A DNA stretch of 39,325 nt from a virus. The notes beneath the pieces are model-generated. The model saw only the letters and a program-made list of their open reading frames with translations. It made no database searches and was not told where the DNA came from. How positions within the stretch are numbered: the stretch's first letter is position 1; each line of letters begins with the position of its first letter. Positions 14,966 to 21,875 of the stretch are shown here, piece after piece. Location of the stretch: the IMG/VR virus record IMGVR_UViG_3300037238_000069, positions 1 through 39,325 of that record, one strand, 5' to 3'. The position numbers and the translations under genes are program-made.

Positions 14966-15157
14966 ATGACAAAGATCGACAAGTTAATAGAGAAAGTTAA
15001 AAAAGGAAAACCTGTTCTTCAATTCATGGAAGGAGAATTTTCTTATTACATAGTTTTTATTTCAGGGCGCTTTTCGATCGAGAAATATAACCTTAATGGT
15101 TGGCTGATAGGCGTCGAACCTATTGACGAGGCAACCGCAAGGTTTTCTCTCACGTAG
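14966..15157 (+). CDS. Small hypothetical early protein (63 aa)
   Basis: ATG 14966 follows AAAGGATG. The first 17 residues are basic and helical (MTKIDKLIEKVKKGKP), then beta strands (FSYYIVFISGRFSIEKYNL). It is the first gene of the plus-strand unit 14966-16560, directly behind the palindromic promoter. A small regulator or host-takeover protein is possible, but there is no recognised domain. Confidence 0.6.
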   Translation: MTKIDKLIEKVKKGKPVLQFMEGEFSYYIVFISGRFSIEKYNLNGWLIGVEPIDEATARFSLT

Positions 15158-15203
15158 TTTAAGGCTTCCTTTGTCTCTCTTTTTTTGGGGGGCAACGATA
15201 AGT

Positions 15204-15230
15204 TTTAAACCAAAAAAGGACAGAAAATGA
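15204..15230 (+). repeat. Repeated 27-bp gene leader, copy 1
   Basis: TTTAAACC, A6, GGACAGAAAATGA: this stretch carries the RBS AAGGA and the ATG of the 137-aa gene. Copy 2 at 15636-15662 differs by one base. Confidence 0.7.
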
Positions 15231-15640
15231 AAGCACAAGATTTTGGATACAATGATCATGATTTACTTATGCATCCGCATACCGGGAGGATATGTTTTGC
15301 TAATGAATGGGTAAATGATGCGGAAGATTGGGACACAGAAAATCTTTCTATTCAATCCCAATTTGATTCGTTGGAACAAGTAGATTATGGAACCGTTCGA
15401 TTTGGAAATAAAACCCTTTACCAAACTCAACAAGCTTATGCAGGCACGGATTTTTCAACGCAATATGAGGAAGTCGATGAACATGGCTTTACTTCATTAA
15501 TTAACCCTTCGGTTTATTTTGCCTCTGCAATAGATGAAGAAAATAACGAATACGAGGTGAAATGGCTCGTTACTAATGAAGAGGCTGAAGATGAAAGCGA
15601 CGCTTGCGATTGGAATGATTATACAGTTAGAAAACTTTAA
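15227..15640 (+). CDS. Acidic hypothetical protein (137 aa)
   Basis: Asp/Glu-rich and poor in Lys, with blocks such as NEWVNDAEDWDTENLSIQ, EEVDEHGFTSLINPSVYF and NEEAEDESDACDWNDY. The strong negative charge could indicate DNA mimicry, as in small phage anti-host proteins, but that is only an idea from composition. Its RBS is within the repeated leader. No family is recognised. Confidence 0.65.
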   Translation: MKAQDFGYNDHDLLMHPHTGRICFANEWVNDAEDWDTENLSIQSQFDSLEQVDYGTVRFGNKTLYQTQQAYAGTDFSTQYEEVDEHGFTSLINPSVYFASAIDEENNEYEVKWLVTNEEAEDESDACDWNDYTVRKL

Positions 15641-15662
15641 ACCAAAAAAGGATAGAAAATGA
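15636..15662 (+). repeat. Repeated 27-bp gene leader, copy 2
   Basis: This is identical to 15204-15230 except for one C/T change in the RBS region (GGATAG instead of GGACAG). It overlaps the stop of the 137-aa gene and supplies RBS and ATG for the 89-aa gene. Duplication of an expression leader is the likely origin. Confidence 0.7.
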
Positions 15663-15928
15663 TTGATCTAATCGAACCTAGCGTTTTGAAAGATATGTCG
15701 AAAGTAGCAATAGATGATTTTATGAAAGACTTTGAAAAAGTGATCTTATCATCTGGTTTTACTTATGAAATACTAAAAGGCGACATTATTTGGGAATATC
15801 CCCTAAAAGATGATCGTTTGACTAGAATAAAGCTTAATTTATTACATGATGCATTAATTAAAATTAAAACAAGTCCATTAAAATTAATTGCTAAAATTCA
15901 AAAAAACGGACGAGTAAAATACTTTTAA
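15659..15928 (+). CDS. Hypothetical protein (89 aa)
   Basis: A compact alpha/beta protein (DLIEPSVLKDMSKVAIDDFM, FTYEILKGDIIWEYPL) with a basic C-terminus (SPLKLIAKIQKNGRVKYF). Its leader duplicates that of the preceding gene, and it is third in the early plus-strand unit. Function unknown. Confidence 0.6.
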   Translation: MIDLIEPSVLKDMSKVAIDDFMKDFEKVILSSGFTYEILKGDIIWEYPLKDDRLTRIKLNLLHDALIKIKTSPLKLIAKIQKNGRVKYF

Positions 15929-15975
15929 TAAAAAAACAAACGATTAAAAAAAACAATAAAAATAAGGTGAATAAC

Positions 15976-16560
15976 ATGAATGCCAATCAAAATCAAAATG
16001 AAACAAGAAACTTTATCTACAACCACACAAGCCCTGAAACCGCCTATGTTGTTGCTGATTATCCATGGGGTTTCAGATTAAGAACTACAATTCGCTATTG
16101 GATTGAAAGCAAAAAAGCAAAGAATGGCGGTCAACGTTTCGCAAGTCAGACTATCAATCCTAAAACCGGCCAATGGTGCAAACCTAAATACTCAACTTAT
16201 AGCCCTATCATTGTGTTATATCTTGATGAAAACAATCACGTTCAAAGTACAGCAATAAACCATAATTCAGGCACTGAAAGAATTGAGGCTTTCAAGGAGC
16301 AACATTTAGAATATTTAGATGATTTCCAAAAGTCCTATCTAAAAGAAATCATGGCATATGACAAAGTTATGAAGCATGTGACATTTGAAGTTAGAAAATC
16401 AACCTTTGGCCCTGTTAGCTTAATCTCTCAAGCTCCTGAAGATATAGCGAAACGCAAAGCTCTATTTGAAGAACAAGAACAAAGAAAGATCGATCAAGAT
16501 AAGACTTTTGAAAATATTAACAAGGCCATATATTTTGAGACTAAAAAGATAACTCTTTAG
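15976..16560 (+). CDS. Conserved phage early protein (194 aa)
   Basis: ATG 15976 with AAGGTG five bases upstream is preferred over an in-frame GTG at 15967, which would lie in the RBS. The central part (YVVADYPWGFRLRTTIRYW, SQTINPKTGQWCKPKYSTY) is seen in many tailed-phage genomes without a function. The last third is a charged helix (DIAKRKALFEEQEQRKIDQD). It converges with the GroES-like gene, 3 bp apart and with no clear terminator. Confidence 0.68.
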   Translation: MNANQNQNETRNFIYNHTSPETAYVVADYPWGFRLRTTIRYWIESKKAKNGGQRFASQTINPKTGQWCKPKYSTYSPIIVLYLDENNHVQSTAINHNSGTERIEAFKEQHLEYLDDFQKSYLKEIMAYDKVMKHVTFEVRKSTFGPVSLISQAPEDIAKRKALFEEQEQRKIDQDKTFENINKAIYFETKKITL

Positions 16561-16562
16561 TC

Positions 16563-16799
16563 TTAAACTTTAGCTAAAATGCTAAATTCATCAATGACTA
16601 AGTATTTCTCTTTTTCATACTCGATTTCTACACCGTAATGCTTTTCAAGAAATATGGTATCTCCTGGAATAACCTTCGTGACTTCATCGCCTATAACAAG
16701 GACATGAAATTGCGAAGGTTTTGCATTTGTGACTATTAGACTTCCGGCTTTAATTTCAAGCGGCTTTACAATGATACGTTTTCCAACTGGTTTCAACAT
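16563..16799 (-). CDS. GroES-like co-chaperonin (78 aa)
   Basis: The sequence follows the Cpn10 fold from end to end: LKPVGKRIIVKPLE (strand 1), a mobile-loop segment IKAGSLIVTNAKPSQF holding a hydrophobic LIV tripeptide like the GroES IVL, VLVIGDEVTKVIPGDTIFLE, then YGVEIEYEKEKYLVIDEFSILAKV. GroES is 97 aa; here the loop and roof are shortened. Co-chaperonins cap GroEL. T4 gp31 and RB49 CocO are phage versions that let GroEL fold the capsid protein. No GroEL gene is present, so the host chaperonin must be the partner. It is last in the replication operon. Confidence 0.82.
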   Translation of the reverse strand: MLKPVGKRIIVKPLEIKAGSLIVTNAKPSQFHVLVIGDEVTKVIPGDTIFLEKHYGVEIEYEKEKYLVIDEFSILAKV

Positions 16800-16828
16800 T
16801 TTATTTAAACTCCGATATTATCGTTTTT

Positions 16829-17356
16829 TTAGGCAAACGTTATTTCAACTCTAACGCCATAAGCCTGACTTTTTATTTGATCGCAAGCAATCGATATTCT
16901 CTTATCGCTGTCGGCTTTACCGGCTCTATATTCGCCCGTGATTATTTCGCATATGGCATCGACAATATATTTCATACTCATGGGCAAATTGTCAAATGTA
17001 TCAAGTTCATGAGGTGCTAATCTAGTAAGAAATATTTTACACGGCAATTTAACTTTGTCTTTCAGGGGCTTAAGAGCTAAAGAAACGATCCTTTTTTGCT
17101 CTTTATGCCTTCCATGCTTGACTTGCCAAGGCTCAAAACAATTCGCTTCACTCACAGTTTTCAAAGGAAGGTCAATTAAGACCTTTCCCTCGCTAAATTG
17201 TGAATTCATCGTTATTTTGACCACAGTGCGTTTATTTTTCTTAATTGGCGTCTTCATACCACCTACCCCATTATCGTTTAACCTTGGTGCCTTATCGTTA
17301 GAATTTGAGGCATTCGGCTTATCATTCATGAAGTCAAAAAGGTACGGCGTCGTCAT
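16829..17356 (-). CDS. RusA-like Holliday-junction resolvase (175 aa)
   Basis: The C-terminal 75 residues match the RusA pattern: TRLAPHELDTFDNLPMSMKY, IVDAICEII and GKADSDKRISI. Candidate metal ligands are D119, D122, D133, D149 and D151, in the order expected for RusA Asp residues. The first 40 residues are extra, polar and probably disordered. ATG 17356 lies inside the end of the upstream gene; ATG 17329, after the upstream stop, is an alternative. A role in resolving replication or recombination branches before packaging is expected. Confidence 0.75.
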   Translation of the reverse strand: MTTPYLFDFMNDKPNASNSNDKAPRLNDNGVGGMKTPIKKNKRTVVKITMNSQFSEGKVLIDLPLKTVSEANCFEPWQVKHGRHKEQKRIVSLALKPLKDKVKLPCKIFLTRLAPHELDTFDNLPMSMKYIVDAICEIITGEYRAGKADSDKRISIACDQIKSQAYGVRVEITFA

Positions 17357-17660
17357 TTTCTGTATTTGAGCTTTTCGAAAAAACGGAATTACTTCCTTTG
17401 CCTTCCCAAGCTCTGCTTTCGAGATAGTGCTTGATATCCTCGTGGAGAAAGTTGCTATCCTGTGAATATGATTTCAAATATTTCTTTTCACCATTCACTT
17501 TCACCGCTGCTGAAATGACATCCCAAAACATAGCGCCATTTTGCATTTTTTTTCTTACGTAAGTGACTCTATGCTTCTTTTCGATGCATAAAACCACAGC
17601 CTCTTTCGTGTATTCATCGTCTGTAAATCTCTCATGACTAACAAAATCAAACATGCTCAT
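17334..17660 (-). CDS. Replication-associated protein with SSB-like C-terminal tip (108 aa)
   Basis: The body is a mixed beta/alpha domain (AVVLCIEKKHRVTYVRKKMQ, MFWDVISAAVKVNGEKKYLK). A Ser/Asn-rich linker then leads to the final NTENDDAVPF. An acidic stretch closing in Pro-Phe is the signature of bacterial SSB tails, which recruit replication and repair proteins. Position between helicase loader and resolvase supports a single-strand-DNA role. The OB fold itself is not demonstrable by eye. Confidence 0.6.
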   Translation of the reverse strand: MSMFDFVSHERFTDDEYTKEAVVLCIEKKHRVTYVRKKMQNGAMFWDVISAAVKVNGEKKYLKSYSQDSNFLHEDIKHYLESRAWEGKGSNSVFSKSSNTENDDAVPF

Positions 17661-17695
17661 ATTTTAACTCCTAATCTCTAATTTTAAATAGCTTA

Positions 17696-18220
17696 CTAAA
17701 AATTTATGGCCCGTCTGTCAGGCCCATCATGCCTCACACATCTTCCTGAAGCAATCCTACTCACAAAAGCATCACTAAACATCTCTCTCATTGTCTGAGA
17801 GTTCAAGTTAGTCGTGATGATCGTTCCGTGGGTATTTTTTTGCTTATGCCTCTTATCTGCAATGTTGTAAAGAAACTCCATAAAACTCTCTGATGGCCGA
17901 CTTGTTCCGATGTCGTCCAGGACAAGCAAAGGAGCTTTGATTATCTCTCGAAAAAGATACTCAGTGGAGCGAAATTCAGCATAATATTCCTGCCACTTCA
18001 TACGCAAATCGGCTTGATTCCAAAACATATTGTCGCTCCAGCGAGTCAGATGTTTTCCAAAAATTGCCTCAGCCGTGAAAGTCTTGCCATTGCCATTTTT
18101 TCCAGCTATGAGAAAAAATCCCACCGGATTGGCAACAAATTCATTCACATGCTTCATAAACTCAACAGGTTTGTCGTCTATTTCTTCTAGCTTGGGAATG
18201 TTGGTCAGTGGGGGATACAT
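17696..18220 (-). CDS. DnaC-like helicase loader, AAA+ ATPase (174 aa)
   Basis: Walker A AGKNGNGKT lies at residues 39-47 and Walker B LLVLDDIG at 98-105. TIITTNLN fits sensor 1, and VSRIASGRCVRHDGPDRR near the C-terminus fits sensor-2/Arg-finger regions of DnaC/IstB-type ATPases. ATG 18220 with GGGAGG eight bases upstream is chosen over TTG 18226. It lacks the N-terminal helicase-binding domain of E. coli DnaC (245 aa). It directly follows the initiator gene, as lambda P follows O, so it likely loads host DnaB at the iteron origin. Confidence 0.85.
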   Translation of the reverse strand: MYPPLTNIPKLEEIDDKPVEFMKHVNEFVANPVGFFLIAGKNGNGKTFTAEAIFGKHLTRWSDNMFWNQADLRMKWQEYYAEFRSTEYLFREIIKAPLLVLDDIGTSRPSESFMEFLYNIADKRHKQKNTHGTIITTNLNSQTMREMFSDAFVSRIASGRCVRHDGPDRRAINF

Positions 18221-18222
18221 AG

Positions 18223-19080
18223 TCAAAACCTCCCTGTATGCGGACTGTCGACAGGATTGCCGTTTATGTCCTTCGTTCGCCTATCTTGCTGAATGCTTCC
18301 AGCTGAACGATAAGCTTTCTTATTCTCGACGCTATCATTCGAGCGCCCGAACCATCCGGTAAGATATCTTCGCCAGTTCTTCTTTTTGCTTTTCGAAGGA
18401 TTGCTCTTAAGCCACTGAGCCGCCTTCAGCGTCTCAACCATCAAATCAAGATGAGGATATATAAGCCTCCAGTCTGATAAATCCTTTTCAAGGATTCCTT
18501 CAAACTCCATCTTTTCAAAATTGAAATTCAAAATATCTTTTGTGCGAGGCTGCTTTGCAGACCGAGCATCTTCTTGTATATCGTTAGATATACTTCTTAT
18601 TCCTTCTTGTTCGTCGCCCTTCGGTCGCCCCTCGGTCGCCCCTCGGTCGCCCTTTCGGTCGCCCTTTTGATGGTTGGTTAAATCTGAATTTATATCATAA
18701 GATGATGAAATACAAAGCTCTACAAGAGTTCCAATAGTGGTTGATCTGGTCGCCCTTTTATCCGCCCATTTTTCGTCTTTTTTGAAATTCAATGTACTTT
18801 TTGAATTTATTTTGTTTTTTCTTGTACGACAAGTTTCAATAATTTTTACATGTCCTCGGTCTGATAAGATCTTTTTAGCGTTTCGATATTCTTTTTCTGT
18901 AAGACCATATTCTTTATGATCGCCAATATGACATTGGCCGATTGTCAATCCATCAGGATGACCATTTTCTCTTCTAGCTCTATCAGCTATAAAAAAGAGA
19001 AGTATAAAAGCATTGGGATGTTTTCGGGCTAAATAACGAGTTTCATCTGAAGGAATAAGTTTAAGAAATCTATCAGCCAT
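18223..19080 (-). CDS. Replication initiator, lambda O-like (285 aa)
   Basis: The N-terminal 105 residues look like a winged-helix domain (AFILLFFIADRARRENGHPD, YGLTEKEYRNAKKILSDRGH, VKIIETCRTRKNKI). A low-complexity linker (KGDRKGDRGATEGRPKGDEQ) is encoded by the iteron repeats. The C-terminal part (DWRLIYPHLDLMVETLKAAQ, KKKNWRRYLTGWFGRSND) resembles domains that contact the helicase loader. RBS GGAGAGTT. Iterons inside the gene plus the loader next door is the lambda O/P and P22 gene 18/12 arrangement. Name by architecture, not by a catalytic motif. Confidence 0.75.
   Translation of the reverse strand: MADRFLKLIPSDETRYLARKHPNAFILLFFIADRARRENGHPDGLTIGQCHIGDHKEYGLTEKEYRNAKKILSDRGHVKIIETCRTRKNKINSKSTLNFKKDEKWADKRATRSTTIGTLVELCISSSYDINSDLTNHQKGDRKGDRGATEGRPKGDEQEGIRSISNDIQEDARSAKQPRTKDILNFNFEKMEFEGILEKDLSDWRLIYPHLDLMVETLKAAQWLKSNPSKSKKKNWRRYLTGWFGRSNDSVENKKAYRSAGSIQQDRRTKDINGNPVDSPHTGRF
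18613..18755. repeat. Iterons, probable replication origin
   Basis: GGTCGCCC (or GTCGCCC for the first) begins at 18613, 18623, 18634, 18645, 18657 and again at 18748. The first five are phased at 10-12 bp, one helical turn. The consensus is TCGGTCGCCCYTT. An AT-rich tract (about 18785-18830) lies beside them and could be the unwinding element. Position inside the initiator gene matches lambda-type origins. Confidence 0.7.
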
Positions 19081-19118
19081 AACTCTCCATAAAAATATTG
19101 CGAGGTTTTAGAGAGAAT

Positions 19119-19153
19119 GCTATGATGATTATAGTCTCCATGACTCTCATAGC
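19119..19153 (-). promoter_or_regulatory. Control region of the replication operon
   Basis: GCTATGA (19119-19125) and TCATAGC (19147-19153) form a 7-bp inverted repeat. Between them, on the minus strand, is an exact TATAAT (19133-19128) about 48 bp before the initiator ATG. No good -35 is seen at 17 bp, so activation or an extended element may be needed. Confidence 0.4.
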
Positions 19154-19173
19154 GATTCTCCCAGAATCAAAAT

Positions 19174-19202
19174 AAAGCCTCGATTACCCGTCGAGGCTTT
19201 TT
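19174..19202. terminator. Bidirectional intrinsic terminator
   Basis: AAAGCCTCGA-TTACCCG-TCGAGGCTTT is a perfect 10-bp stem, with T5 after the hairpin on the plus strand and TTTATTTT on the minus strand. It ends the minus-strand transcript of the 102-aa and 96-aa genes before the initiator promoter. Confidence 0.85.
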
Positions 19203-19249
19203 CATTTACGACGTTAGCACATCTATAAAACCCTAAGCAATAGACTTTT

Positions 19250-19540
19250 TCATAAGTCATTTGTCTTAGTCCCTAGGATTTCTATTTGATATTTTTCACC
19301 TGATTCAACAAATTGAATTAGATTAAGAAACGCCAGGGGAGAAAGCAAATTCCGAAACATGGTAGGCGACATGAGATAGTCCTTCCGGATATCCTTTTTG
19401 TCGGCAATAATGTTGTTGTATTTGCCTTTGTTTTTCCAAATTTGGATATAGAGTAGAGCTGACTTAGGACAGCTTTTTAAAACCCTTATAAAGTAGTTAA
19501 AGGGGGGAAAATGACTATAATCTTTCATTATTATTACCAT
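19250..19540 (-). CDS. Small winged-helix-like protein (96 aa)
   Basis: The segment IIADKKDIRKDYLMSPTMFR, then NLLSPLAFLNLIQFVESGEKY and QIEILG has the helix-turn-helix plus wing pattern of replication or regulatory proteins that respond to single genes. It starts 2 bp after the preceding gene; MKDYSHFPPF at 19528 is an alternative start. It ends before the terminator at 19174. A regulator role is inference. Confidence 0.6.
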   Translation of the reverse strand: MVIIMKDYSHFPPFNYFIRVLKSCPKSALLYIQIWKNKGKYNNIIADKKDIRKDYLMSPTMFRNLLSPLAFLNLIQFVESGEKYQIEILGTKTNDL

Positions 19541-19542
19541 GC

Positions 19543-19851
19543 TTATTCTTCAGCCTCCATTTTTCTCTTCCAATAAAGAACTTTATCGGTCGATTTTAGT
19601 CTTATAGCATCCCAATTCGTTCCGCTGATCCAGCCTGGTATTGTCCTCTCTCTTTCAAGTCTTAGGTAAACTAGGTCAAAATCGGCAGGTAGATATTTCA
19701 TGCAATCCGCCCAACCGTCAATGTCATATTCAACGTCATTGTAGGTATAGAGGACTTTGATATGGTTTAACTTCCCAGTGATAGGATTTATTTTGCTTTT
19801 CTTTTCTTTGATTTCTCCAACTTTCTTAATCTTATTTTTGATCTTACTCAT
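19543..19851 (-). CDS. Conserved hypothetical protein (102 aa)
   Basis: A very basic N-terminus (MSKIKNKIKKVGEIKEKKSK) precedes a compact domain (YNDVEYDIDGWADCMKYLPA, DFDLVYLRLERERTIPGW, NWDAIRLKSTDKVLYWKRK). I do not recognise the family. It is first in a two-gene minus unit between the regulator terminator and the initiator. Confidence 0.6.
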   Translation of the reverse strand: MSKIKNKIKKVGEIKEKKSKINPITGKLNHIKVLYTYNDVEYDIDGWADCMKYLPADFDLVYLRLERERTIPGWISGTNWDAIRLKSTDKVLYWKRKMEAEE

Positions 19852-20046
19852 AAAAAGATAGTCTTTGTGGAGTTATATAGATGATTTTTCAAAGTTATTA
19901 TCCTCAAGATGTTCTAGTTGTATTTATTTCGAGGATAACTTACGATCTGACGCAGAAATGTCCGCTTCCTCGAATTTATAGGCTAATTTATAAGTCTGTA
20001 AACCTCCGGAAACTTTTTGGCGTTTTGATGGTATTCATTCATATTC

Positions 20047-20082
20047 AAAAAAAACGGCGCAGCTGATTGGCGTTAGCTGCGT
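20047..20082 (-). terminator. Intrinsic terminator of the regulator gene
   Basis: On the minus strand CGCAGCT-AACGCCAATC-AGCTGCG is followed by CCG and eight T. It lies about 150 bp downstream of the XRE-type regulator. Confidence 0.7.
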
Positions 20083-20156
20083 CACCCTTTAATGGCGTCA
20101 CTCCTCATAATATTTCTTAAAATATATTTGCAAGATCTTTTGATTATTATATAGAG

Positions 20157-20172
20157 TCCCTCGTATGAGGGA
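20157..20172. other. Perfect 6-bp hairpin downstream of the regulator
   Basis: TCCCTC-GTAT-GAGGGA lies 62 bp beyond the regulator stop, with no U-tract. It could be an operator half-site pair or an RNA processing hairpin. Confidence 0.35.
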
Positions 20173-20234
20173 TTATGTATGAAAGAAGTTTTTTTGGAGC
20201 TTTTGGAAGGCTTAAAGACGAGCCAAGACTTTCG

Positions 20235-20495
20235 TTATGTTTTGATCTTCTTGGTCTTAGTTGTGGCTACAGTTTCGTTGATGTTCTTATCTATCTGGAT
20301 AGACTGATCAATCCAATCGTAGATTGTCACGGCCCCATGTGTGTATTTCTCTATCTCATAAGCCAGACGCAAGCTTGGCATCTGCCCCTTGCGAAGTATA
20401 TCATGCAACGTAGAGGTACTGATACCTATCTTCTCTGCTACGCCTCTCTGTTTCTTATCATTGCTTTTCATCCAGATAGCAAATTTATTCAGCAT
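20235..20495 (-). CDS. Cro/YdaS-type helix-turn-helix regulator (86 aa)
   Basis: Residues 16-40 (KQRGVAEKIGISTSTLHDILRKGQ in part) form an XRE helix-turn-helix. AYEIEKYTHGAVTIYDWIDQ matches the typical Cro/YdaS sequence in which a final helix and GAVT turn close the domain. The Thr/Lys-rich tail is short, with no cleavage domain, so it resembles Cro more than CI. RBS GAGGGAT. It diverges from the recombination unit at 20606, as cro/repressor genes do at early switches, and ends with its own terminator. Confidence 0.82.
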   Translation of the reverse strand: MLNKFAIWMKSNDKKQRGVAEKIGISTSTLHDILRKGQMPSLRLAYEIEKYTHGAVTIYDWIDQSIQIDKNINETVATTKTKKIKT

Positions 20496-20529
20496 ATCCC
20501 TCTTTTTTATTTATTTTTGTTGTGCAAAA

Positions 20530-20582
20530 ATTCGGTATTCCGATACAGTAATGAGTATAACAAGCAAAAACAATAAAAACAA
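20530..20582 (-). promoter_or_regulatory. Regulator promoter and palindromic operator
   Basis: On the minus strand TTGTTT (20582-20577), 17 bp, TATACT (20559-20554). Downstream lies the near-palindrome ATTCGGTATTCCGAT (20530-20544). It is a natural operator between the divergent regulator and recombination units. Confidence 0.45.
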
Positions 20583-20605
20583 CAAACATTAAGGAAATTA
20601 ATCGA

Positions 20606-20791
20606 ATGAATACCAGCCCAATAAGCGAAGCTATCGCCAATATAGTTTCGACATCGCAAAAGCTTGAGGAATATTGTAACGATCCTAAGAACTACAATAC
20701 CTCTAAGGCTATATTTTTAGAGGAAGTCTCCTGGGACTTACAAAAAAGGGCCAGTGAGCTGAAAGAATTCCTATATATGTATGGAAGTTAG
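20606..20791 (+). CDS. Small hypothetical protein (61 aa)
   Basis: ATG 20606 follows AAGGAAATTAATCGA. The protein is helical and acidic (SEAIANIVSTSQKLEEYC, FLEEVSWDLQKRASELKEFL). It is the first gene of the plus-strand recombination unit and may be a small regulator or anti-host factor. No family is recognised. Confidence 0.55.
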   Translation: MNTSPISEAIANIVSTSQKLEEYCNDPKNYNTSKAIFLEEVSWDLQKRASELKEFLYMYGS

Positions 20792-20795
20792 GATT

Positions 20796-20969
20796 ATGAC
20801 AGCCGCTTACTGGAACCAATGGAGTCGCACCGAGCTATTATCTTGGCAAGGTGTGGAGTTAAACGACTATCAAGAAGATAAAGAACAAAAAGATGAAAAA
20901 CAAAAAGAATGTTCTTGTTCAAATGTGTGTATGATCTGTTTAGGAATGTCTTATTCAGATTTTATGTAG
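20796..20969 (+). CDS. Small hypothetical protein with Cys cluster (57 aa)
   Basis: The start MTAAYWNQWSRTELLSWQG is chosen over the longer frame at 20781, which overlaps the preceding gene. A Lys/Glu/Gln stretch (YQEDKEQKDEKQKECSCS) precedes CSCSNVCMIC, a four-Cys cluster that may bind metal. Function unknown. Confidence 0.5.
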   Translation: MTAAYWNQWSRTELLSWQGVELNDYQEDKEQKDEKQKECSCSNVCMICLGMSYSDFM

Positions 20970-20978
20970 GGAGGCGGA

Positions 20979-20996
20979 GAGAGGTTGTAGCCTCTC
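20979..20996 (+). other. Stem-loop before the recombination genes
   Basis: GAGAGG-TTGTAG-CCTCTC forms a 6-bp stem between the Cys-cluster gene and the annealing-protein gene. No U-tract follows; it may act as an attenuator or an mRNA stabiliser. Confidence 0.35.
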
Positions 20997-21064
20997 CCCA
21001 CTATGAAAAGGATACGTGCTAACGCCAATATCATCAAAAACAACAAATAAAGGAAGTAAAATTT

Positions 21065-21874
21065 ATGACAACATCAACATCATTAACAAAATACCAATCG
21101 AAAGCTCACGATATCGATCACTTTCGTATGCTTGCCAGTATTGCATCAAAGGGAGGAAGCTCTAACGGTTCTCCAGAAACCCTAATGAATATCATGCTCA
21201 CGGCGAAAGACCTTGGGATAAGCCCAATGAAGGCTATCAATGGCGGTTTTTATATCGTTAACGGCAAAATAAGCATGAGTACTGCACTCATGGCTGATAG
21301 AATCCGCAAGGAGGGCCATAGCATTAAGATTCCTGAATGGACGAACAAGAGTTGCGTCATTATAGGAGTAAGAAAAGACAATGGAGACAGTGTAAAGTTT
21401 GAGTACACAATTGAAGATGCTCTAAACGCAGGGCTTTTGAACTCTCCTACCTGGAAGAAGTTTCCTAAGCAAATGTTATACAATCGGGCCATGTCAACTC
21501 TAGCAAGGACTCTATTTCCTGATGTAATTGGAAATAGCTACTCTGAGGATGAAAAGTGGGACATTATGAATGTAGATCCAGCAGATAGACCGCTTGAAGA
21601 CCCGGATGCCATTGAAGTTAGCCCTAATGTTGATGAGTCGTATTTACCCGAATTCTTAAGCGGTGAGAAAGCAAAAATCCTATTGAACTTAACTAGTCAA
21701 TTGGACTTAGAGAGTGTTGCAAATTTTGATGCATGGATTAAAAAAGAATACAATGCAATTTCAGTTACTGAATTGCCCGAAAATAGTTTTGAAAAGTGCG
21801 AAAGATCTCTCTTAGCTAAAATTAAATATTTGAATGATAAAAACAAAGAAAACAAAATTGATGAGGCGGTATAA
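21065..21874 (+). CDS. RecT-like single-strand annealing protein (269 aa)
   Basis: The central region carries the pattern of RecT-family annealing proteins: MLTAKDLGISPMKAINGGFY, IVNGKISMSTALMADRIRKE, YTIEDALNAGL, WKKFPKQMLYNRAMSTLAR and LFPDVIGNSYS. Such proteins coat single strands and pair complementary DNA during replication-coupled recombination. A YqaJ-type exonuclease gene follows 0.2 kb downstream, completing a two-component system like lambda Red or RecET. Length is normal (RecT is 269 aa). Confidence 0.8.
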   Translation: MTTSTSLTKYQSKAHDIDHFRMLASIASKGGSSNGSPETLMNIMLTAKDLGISPMKAINGGFYIVNGKISMSTALMADRIRKEGHSIKIPEWTNKSCVIIGVRKDNGDSVKFEYTIEDALNAGLLNSPTWKKFPKQMLYNRAMSTLARTLFPDVIGNSYSEDEKWDIMNVDPADRPLEDPDAIEVSPNVDESYLPEFLSGEKAKILLNLTSQLDLESVANFDAWIKKEYNAISVTELPENSFEKCERSLLAKIKYLNDKNKENKIDEAV

Positions 21875-21875
21875 C

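Larger units (their letters stand above)
19852..20234. other. Intergenic region with no convincing gene
   Basis: A 61-codon plus-strand frame (19881-20066) has no good RBS and its product is not protein-like beyond basic residues, so it is not called. The stretch holds an inverted repeat TTCGAGGA/TCCTCGAA about 30 nt apart (around 19905-19980), the terminator at 20047-20082, and the hairpin at 20157-20172. The promoter for the 102-aa gene must also lie here, but none is clear. Confidence 0.5.

Noticed and set aside
18613-18664. CRISPR array
   Set aside because: The repeats are short, tightly phased and have no spacers; they are iterons.
19881-20066. Plus-strand gene of 61 codons
   Set aside because: No RBS, no similarity and it runs into the regulator terminator.
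20175-20576. Plus-strand frame of 133 codons covering the XRE regulator
   Set aside because: The minus-strand regulator has a clear helix-turn-helix, RBS and terminator; the plus frame does not.
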